From: Ciona intestinalis
Lineage: Eukaryota; Chordata; Ascidiacea; Phlebobranchia; Cionidae
DNA: 64,000 nucleotides
Direction: 5' to 3'
Assembly (NCBI RefSeq): GCF_000224145.3
Contig: NC_020173.2
Span: 67,001-131,000 of the forward strand
The first letter of the stretch is position 1. Each line of letters starts with the position of its first letter. The notes below the pieces were generated by a model that saw nothing but the letters and a program-made list of their open reading frames with translations, did no database searches and was not told the DNA's origin. Positions 54,301-63,300 of the stretch are shown here, one piece after another. A program made the position numbers and the translations under genes.

Positions 54301-57300
54301 ATCCCAGCCACAGATATAGAACCAATATGAATTGTTGTAGTGCAAATATATTCACTTCCCGGCACAAGGTTGGGAAATGTAAGTTCAACAGATGGATCAA
54401 CATCACTTGCTCCTATCTAAATGCAGTATTGTAATTTTAAATAAAATGAAAACATATATTAGAAATAAAATATTATGGTAACAAATTAGTAATTTATATT
54501 CTTAAAACTACTTTTACATCAAATAATTAAGATCTCATGCTAAAATGCACTAAGCTACAGTTGCTTGTCACTTACTCTTTGAACGTTTAACTTCACTGTT
54601 TCATTTGATTTAGAAGCAATGGAGAAAACATAATATGAAACACCGTCATTGACTGTATTGTATTCTATATTTAAAGTTTCTGGTGATGCACTAGTGACGG
54701 TAAGTGTTGCATTAGGAAGATTGGCTGAAAAAATAAAATTATAATTAACTTTAAACAGCATTTAAAGTTTTAAACCTAATAGTTTGTCAATGTTTAGAGA
54801 TTTATATTGTGTCTGGCAAAAACATTTATTTTAATTAAGTAAACTTACTTGTTGAAATTTGTAAGTCTGTGTAATTGGAGTCAAAACCATTTACATGAGC
54901 ATGGACCCATACAACATAGTTGGTTGCAGGATATAGGTCACTGACTGCTGCAAAGGCACTTGGTAGGTCAGTTATTTGTTTCACCAAAACCAGATTGGGG
55001 TTGTTAGCATTTGTTCGCAATACTGATTCTTTTGATTCAAAAACTTGGACGACATATGACTAAAAATCAGTGGAATACAGATTAGACGGAAATGTATTTG
55101 GTTAAGGTATAATAAGGTAAACCTGCGCGTGTAGAACAGGTTTCCAAGTTAAATCAAAACCACCAAGCCACACACGTTGAGCAGTAAAATTTGTAGGTTT
55201 TCCAAATTTCTCTGTATGAAATAAATTTGTTAATAAATTGCAACATTCTTTCAAATGATTAAAATATACTTGTTATATCATAAGCATATGTTGGTGATGA
55301 TCCAGTAAGGTTAGGAGTGATAGTAAACCTGTAATCCGTGAAAGGCACAAGAAAGCCAACAAATGTGGCATTGAAAACCTAGAATGAATATATTATAAGC
55401 ATGTGTATAAAACATACACAACATAGAATGGCAATGACATAATTAAAAATGATAATTCTATTTAATACATTATATTATTTTTATAATTGAGTTAATTGCA
55501 TTGAGGAATGCCATTTAATCAGGCTAGGTATTAAAATAGTACAAAAATATTTCATGAAGTTTCTACCGAAGTGTTGTGCAATGCATGGGAGTTGGTGACA
55601 AGGGTAGCTACAATATGTGTAAGATTAGAAACTGGAGAAATGGAGACAAAGTAGGTCAGTATATGTGGGTCCAATGGCTCAAATACTATGTATGCAGATA
55701 CAGGGTTGGTCCAAGTAGATATAATTTTAACAGAAGCACTCTCTCCTGAAATAGAAAATTAAAACATTTAAAGTAGTAAATTGTTTTATTATTATTACTT
55801 AGTATTTTTTGTGGCAGTACAAGTTAAAGTTAAAAGATGATTTTCATATTCTTTATCATTTATGATTTTCATATTTTTTATCATTTGTGGCTTTATATAC
55901 TTTAAAACAGCAAATTCACAAGAATTAGCATTTTTTGTAGGTGAATGTCAAATACTTTTTGATTTATTCTTCTTTAGAATGCCAGTACCGTTAGACGTTT
56001 TGCACATGAACAATAACTTAAAAAAAAACGGCAGATAAAGAAAGTGCGACCTGGTGGTTAGAAGTCCTTCTAATCATTATGCTATGAGCATCTAAGAGTT
56101 GTTTAGTTTTGAAAAGAAATGAACTATTATGGATATAAAACAAACCTGGAACAGTATTTATTGCAAAGCCATTTCAACAACAACTTGTGTGGAAGAATAA
56201 GAAAGAAAATGTTTAGTAAATATGGCGAATATAAAATATTTTAGTTACTTGACGAAATTAAGGAACATTTGTTGCAAATCGATAATAAAAGTAATTAGAA
56301 GAGCAAACCTGTTGTAAAATTAACAATGCTGGATGGTGTTCCCCAATTAGTTGTTGAATTTCTCGCCCTAACAACAACTGTGTAAAGGGTGTTATGTTCC
56401 AAATTGGTTAGCAAATGTGTTGTTGATATAGTAGTTACTGACAAGCCAGCTGACAATCCAGCAGGATCTGAATATGTTAGCTGGTATATGGTTGCACCTG
56501 CAAATAGCAAAGAGCATTTACATAGATCTAAGATTTATTTAAATCAACATCTTACCGATGAGTGGTTGCCAAGAAACAATTGCAGTTGTTTCTGTCTCAT
56601 TATCAATCATTACTTCAAAAATCCAAGGAACTAAGCATAAAATATTTTCATTAATTACTATAAACAAAAGAAGCAACATGTGTACCATACCATCAAAGTC
56701 GGGTTTCGAGCCATCAATAAGGCCGCTATCATTAGAATCTTTACCCTCTGAGGGAAAGGGTAAAGGTTGTTATAAAAATTAATCTATGTGCAATAAATAA
56801 AAAAAGTACTGTAAATAGACTTACTTATAGTTTGTACCTCCATCTGTACAGTTGTTGTAACAGGATAATTCATCGCTGCAAACCATTATTTCCATTAATA
56901 ACAAAAAATATTAAATAAACTTTCACAGATAGAACAGTTGGTACACATACGCTTACCTGTTGTAATGTTAACGGTGAGAGAATGAAGGGCAACATTGTTT
57001 AATTGAGGAGTTATAATAACTATATAGGAAGTATTGGGATCCAATATATTCTCCAGGGTTACATTGTGACCCTACAAACAAAGTCAATGAATTTACAACA
57101 ATACATATAATACATTAAAAGGAAATCTTACCGTTGAATCAGATATGTTGTGAAAGGTAATGTTTGCATAAGGTATGGAAGAATCTTTCACTGGATAAAC
57201 AACAAATTCATATGCATCTACAAGGTTTTTGGACCATGGACGCAGAACAAAGTAAGCTGAAGTGGTTGTGGTTCCAAAATCAACAACAGAAACACTCACT

Positions 57301-60300
57301 GAAGTTTCAAAAGAAAGAATGTAATAATAATGCATGCTTAAAATTACAATAAGACTAAATTGAATAAACTCTTGCAAATGACATGCTCCAAACATGACGA
57401 ATTTCATTTCATGCAAACACAAGCTCTAAAATCAACATGAACTTACAGATAGAGGAATCATCCTGAGTGGTCAGGGAAGAGGAAACATTTTCAGACAGGT
57501 GGGATGAGTCAGTAAAAGTGAGTGAATTGGTTATGTTTGTGAAAATGGTTGAAAAATATGATTGTGAAACTAAATGGGAGGAAACTGAAGGAAAAAAATC
57601 AGTTGAAGCTGCAGTTAAACGACTAGTTACTGTTTCTGTTTCAACAGTTGTTGAATCTACAGCTAATGTACTTTTAACTGAAGTTGGTTCAAGTACAAAA
57701 CTAGTTGACGCTGTTGTTAAATCAACAGCAGTTAATGCCGCAGTTGAACTAGTAGTTACAGTATCTGTTCCAACAGTTGTTAAATCTGCCATTGATGTAC
57801 TTTCAACCGAAGTTGATTCAGGTACAGCACTAGCGATGGCAATTGTTGCATCAACAGTACTTGATGCTGTAGTTGAACTAGTAGTTACTACTTCTAAATC
57901 AACGAAATGTAAATCTGCCACTGCTGTACTTTCAACTGTAGTCGGTTCCGTTAAAGAACTAGTTGCAGCTATTGTTGCATCAAGAGTAGTTGATGGCTCA
58001 GTTAAACCGGTAGTTACTACTTCTAATCCGACAGTTGTTAAATCTGCCATTGATGTACTTTCAACAGAAGTTGGTTCAGGTACAGAAAGAGTTATTGTTG
58101 AATCAACAGTGGTTAATTCAGTAGTTAAACTGATAGTTACCGCATCTGTTTCAACACTTTTTAAATCCGCCATTGATGTACTTTCAACCGAAGTTGATTC
58201 TGTTACAGAATTAGTTGTATCAATTGTTGCATCAACAGTAGTTAATGCAGCAGTTGAACTGGTGGTTAGTACTTCTGATCCAACAGTGGTTACATCTGCT
58301 ATTAATGTACTTTCAATCAAAGTTGTTTCAGTTATAGAACTAGTTGTATTTATTGTTGCATCAACAGTAGTTGGTGCCTTAGTTGTACTGATAATTACAT
58401 TATTTGATCCAACGGTTGTTAAATCTGCCATTGATGTACTTTTAACTGTAGTTGGTTCTGTTACAGAACTTGTTGTAGTAGTTGAAGCCTCAGTTGAAGT
58501 GGTAATTAGAGTATCTGTTCCAATAGTTGATAAATCTGCAGTTGATATAATATCTTCTGTAATTGATTCAGGCACAGTAATAGTTGTCGCTGTTGCTGCA
58601 TCATCAGTAGCTGGTGCTGCAGTTGAACTTATAGGTATTGTTTCTGCTTCAACACTGGTAGATTCTACAGTTGGCAAAGTTTGAATTGAAGTTAATGTAG
58701 CCACAGGAGTAGTAGTCGCTGTTGTTAAACCAACAGTTGTTGATGTTGCAGTTAAACTCTCAATTAAAGCTTCCATATAAATAGTAGAAACATTTGCAGT
58801 TGAACTTCTTCCAATTGTTGTTAGTTTTGAAATTATGCTGCTGGGCACTGAGCTTGCACCAACAGAAGTTAATGCACCAGTTGAACTAATAGTTTCTGCA
58901 TCTGTTTTAATAGTTGTTGAATCTGCCATTGATGTACTTTTAACCGAAAATGATTCAGTTACAGAACTAGTTGTATCCAATATTGCATCAACAGTAGTTG
59001 ATACAGCAGTTGAAATGGTNNNNNNNNNNNNNNNNNNNNNNNNNNNNNNNNNNNNNNNNNNNNNNNNNNCTGTTGCTGCATCATCAGTAGCTGGTGCTGC
59101 AGTTGAACTTATAGGTATTGTTTCTGTTTCAACACTGGTAGATTCTACAGTTGGCAAAGTTTGAATTGAAGTTAATGTAGCCACAGGAGTAGTAGTCGCT
59201 GTTGTTAAACCAACAGTTGTTGATGTTGCAGTTAAACTGTAATTAAAGCTTCCATATAAATAGTTGAAACATTGCCATTGATGTACTTTTAACAATTGTT
59301 GTCAGTACTGAAATTATGTAGTATAGCATTGTTGCACCAACAGTAGTTGATTTAGCAGTTGAACTGGTAGTTACTGCATCTGATCCAACAGTTGTTGAAT
59401 CTGCCATTGATGTACTTTTAACCGAAAATGATTCAGTTACAGAACTAGTTGTATCCATTTGTTGCATCAACAGTAGTTGATTCAGCAGTTGAACTGGTAG
59501 TTAGTACTTCTGATCCGACAGTTGTTGGATCTGCCATTGATGTACCTCCAACTGTAGTTGATTCAGATACAGAACTAGTTGTATCTATTGTTGCATCAAC
59601 AGTAGTTGAGTTAGCAGTTGAACTGGTAGTTACAAATTCTGATCCAACAGTTGTTGAATCTGCCATTGATGTACTTCCAACAGAAGTTGATTCAGTTACA
59701 GAGCTAGTTGTATCAATTGTTGCATCAACAGTAGTTGATTCAGCAGTTGAACTGGTAGTTACTAATTCTGATCCGACAGTTGTTGAATCTGCCATTGATG
59801 TACTTCCAACTGTAGTTGATTCAGTTACAGAACTAGTTGTATCTATTGTTGCATCAACAGTAGTTGAGTTAGCAGTTGAACTGGTAGTTACAAATTCTGA
59901 TCCAACAGTTGTTGAATCTGCCATTGATGTACTTCCAACAGAAGTTGATTCAGTTACAGAACTAGTTGTATTAATTGTTGCATCAACAGTAGTTGATTCA
60001 GCAGTTGAACTGGTAGTTACAAATTCTGATCCAACAGTTGTTGAATCTGCCATTGATGTACTTCCAACAGAAGTTGATTCAGTTACAGAACTAGTTGTAT
60101 CTATTGTTGCATCAACAGTAGTTGATTCAGCAGTTGAACTGGTAGTTACTAATTCTGATCCAACAGTTGTTGAATCTGCCATTGATGTACTTTCAACGAA
60201 GATGATTTAGTTACAGAACTAGTTGTATCTATTGTTGCATCAACAGTAGTTGATTCAGCAGTTGAACTGGTAGTTACATATTCTGATCCAACAGTTGTTG

Positions 60301-63300
60301 AATCTGCCATTGATGTACTTCCAACTGAAGTTGGTTAGTTACAGAACTAGTTGTATCTATTGTTGCATCAACAGTAGTTGATTAGCAGTTGAACTGGTAG
60401 TTACAAATTCTGATCCAACAGTTGTTGAATCTGCCATTGATGTACTTTCAACAGAAGTTGGTTCTGTTACAGAACTAGTTGTATCTATTGTTGCATCAAC
60501 AGTAGTTGATTCAGCAGTTGAACTGGTAGTTACAAATTCTGATCCAACAGTTGTTGAATCTGCCATTGATGTACTTTCAACGAAGTTGATTTGTTACAGA
60601 ACTAGTTGTATCTATTGTTGCATCAACAGTAGTTGATTCAGCAGTTGAACTGGTAGTTACTAATTCTGACCCAACAGTTGTTGAATCTGCCATTGATGTA
60701 CTTTCAATCGAAAATGATTCTGTTACAGAACTAGTTATATCCATTGTTCCATCAACAGTAGTTGATGTACTTTCAACTGTAGATGGTTTATGCACAAAAA
60801 TAGTTGACGCTGTTATTACATCATCAGTAGTTAAATCTGTAATTGAACTGATGGTAACTGCATCAGTGTTAACACTGGTAGATTCTGCAGTTAACGTACT
60901 TTTAACTGTGGTTGATTCTGGTTTAGAACTAGTTGTATCTATTGTTGCATCAACAGTAGTTGATACAGCAGTTGCACTGGTAGTAACTACTTCTAATCCA
61001 TTAGTTGTTAAATCTGCCATCGATGTACTATCAACAGAAGTTGGTTCAGGTACAAAACTAGTTGTATCCATTGTTGCACCAACAGTAGTTGAACTGGTAG
61101 TTACTAATTCTGATCCAACAGTTGTTGAATCTGCCATTGATGTACTTTCAACGGAAGTTGATTTAGGTACAGAACTAGTTGTAGCTTTGTTGCATCAACA
61201 GTAGTTGATTCAGCAGTTGAACTGGTAGTTACATCATCTGATCCAACAGTTGTTGAATTTGCCATTGATGTACTTTCAACTGAAGTTGGTTCAGTTACAG
61301 AACTAGTTGTATCCATTGTTGCATCAACAGTAGTGGATTCAGCAGTTGAAATGGTAGTTAATAGTTCTGATCCAACAGTTGTTGAATCTGCCATTGATGT
61401 ACTATCAACAGAAGTTGGTTCTGGTACAGAACTAGTTGTATCCTTTGTTGCATCAACAGTAGTTGATTCAGCAGTTGAACTGGTAGTTACTACTTCTGAT
61501 CCAACAGTTGTTGAATCTGCCATTGATGTACGTTTCACAAGAAGTTGGTTCAGCTACAGAACTAGTTGTAGCTATTGTTGCATCAACAGTCGTTGATTCA
61601 GCAGTTGAACTGGTAGTTACTACTTCTGATCCAACAGTTGTTGAATCTGCCATTGATGTACCTTCAACAGAAGTTGGTTTAGGTACAGAACTAGTTGTAG
61701 CTTTTGTTGCATCAACAGTAGTTGATTTAGCAGTTGAAATGGTAGTTACAACATCTAATCCAACAGTTGTTGAATCTGCCATTGATGTACTTTCAACTGA
61801 AGTTGGTTCAGTTACAGAACTAGTTGTATCCATTGTTGCATCAACAGTAGTGGATTCTGCAGTTGAACTGGTAGTTACCAATTCTGATCCAACAGTTGTT
61901 GAATCTGCCATTGATGTACTATCAACAGAAGTTGGTTCAGGTACAGAACTAGTTGTAGCTATTGTTGCATCAACAGTAGTTGATTCTGCAGTTGAACTGG
62001 TAGTTACTACTTCTGATCCAACAGTTGTTGAATCTGCCATTGATGTACTTTCAACTGAAGTTGGTTCAGTTACAGAACTAGTTGTAGCCTTTGTTGCATC
62101 AACAGTAGTTGATTCAGCAGTTGAAATGGTAGTTACTAATATCTGATCCAACAGTTGTTGAATCTGCCATTGATGCACTTTCAACTAGAAGTTGGTTCTG
62201 GTACAGAACTAGTTGTAGCTTTTGTTGCATCAACAGTTGTTGATTCCGCAGTTGAACTGGTAGTTACTAATTCTGATCCAACGGTTGTTGAATCTGCCAT
62301 TGATGTACTTTCAACGAAGTTGATTCAGTTACAGAACTAGTTGTAGCCATTGTTGCATCAACAGTAGTTGATTCAGCAGTTGAACTGGTAAGTTACTAAT
62401 TCTGATCCAACAGTTGTTGAATCTGCCATTGATGTACTATCAACAGAAGTTGATTCTGTTACAGAACTAGTTGTAGCTTTTGTTGCATCAACAGTAGTTG
62501 ATTCCTCAGTTGAACTGGTAAGTTACTAATCTAATCCAACAGTTGTTGAATCTGCCATTGATGTACTTCTAACCGAAGTTGATTCAGTTACAGAACTAGT
62601 TGTAGCTCTTGTTGCATCAACAGTAGTTGATTCCTCAGTTGAACTGGTAATTACTAATTCTGATCCAACAGTTGTTGAATCTGCCATTGATGTACTTTCA
62701 ATCGAAGTTGGTTCAGTACAGAACTAGTTGTAGCCATTGTTGCATCAACAGTAGTTGATTCAGTAGTTGAACTGGTAATTACTACATCTGATCCAACGGT
62801 TGTTGAATCTGCCATTGATGTACTTTCAACAGAAGTTGAAACAGTTACAGAACTAGTTGTAGCCTTTGTTGCATCAACGGTAGTTGATTCAGCAGTTGAA
62901 CTGGTAATTACTACATCTGATCCAACAGTTGTTGAATCTGCCATTGATGTACTTTAACAGAAGTTGGTTTAGTTACAGAACTAGTTGTAGGTATTGTTGC
63001 ATCAACAGTTGATGATTCCTCAGTTGAACTGGTAATTACATCTTCTGATCCAACGGTTGTTGAATCTGCTATTGATGTACTTTTAACAGAAGTTGGTTCA
63101 GGTACAGAACTAGTTGTAGCTATTGTTGCATCAACAGTAGTTGATTCAGCAGTTGAACTGGTAGTTACTACTTCTGATCCAACAGTCGTTGAATCTGCTA
63201 TTGATGAACTTTTAACAGAAGTTGGTTCAGGTACAGAACTAGTTGTAGCTTTTGTTGCATCAACGGTAGTTGATTCAGCAGTTGAACTGGTAATTACATC

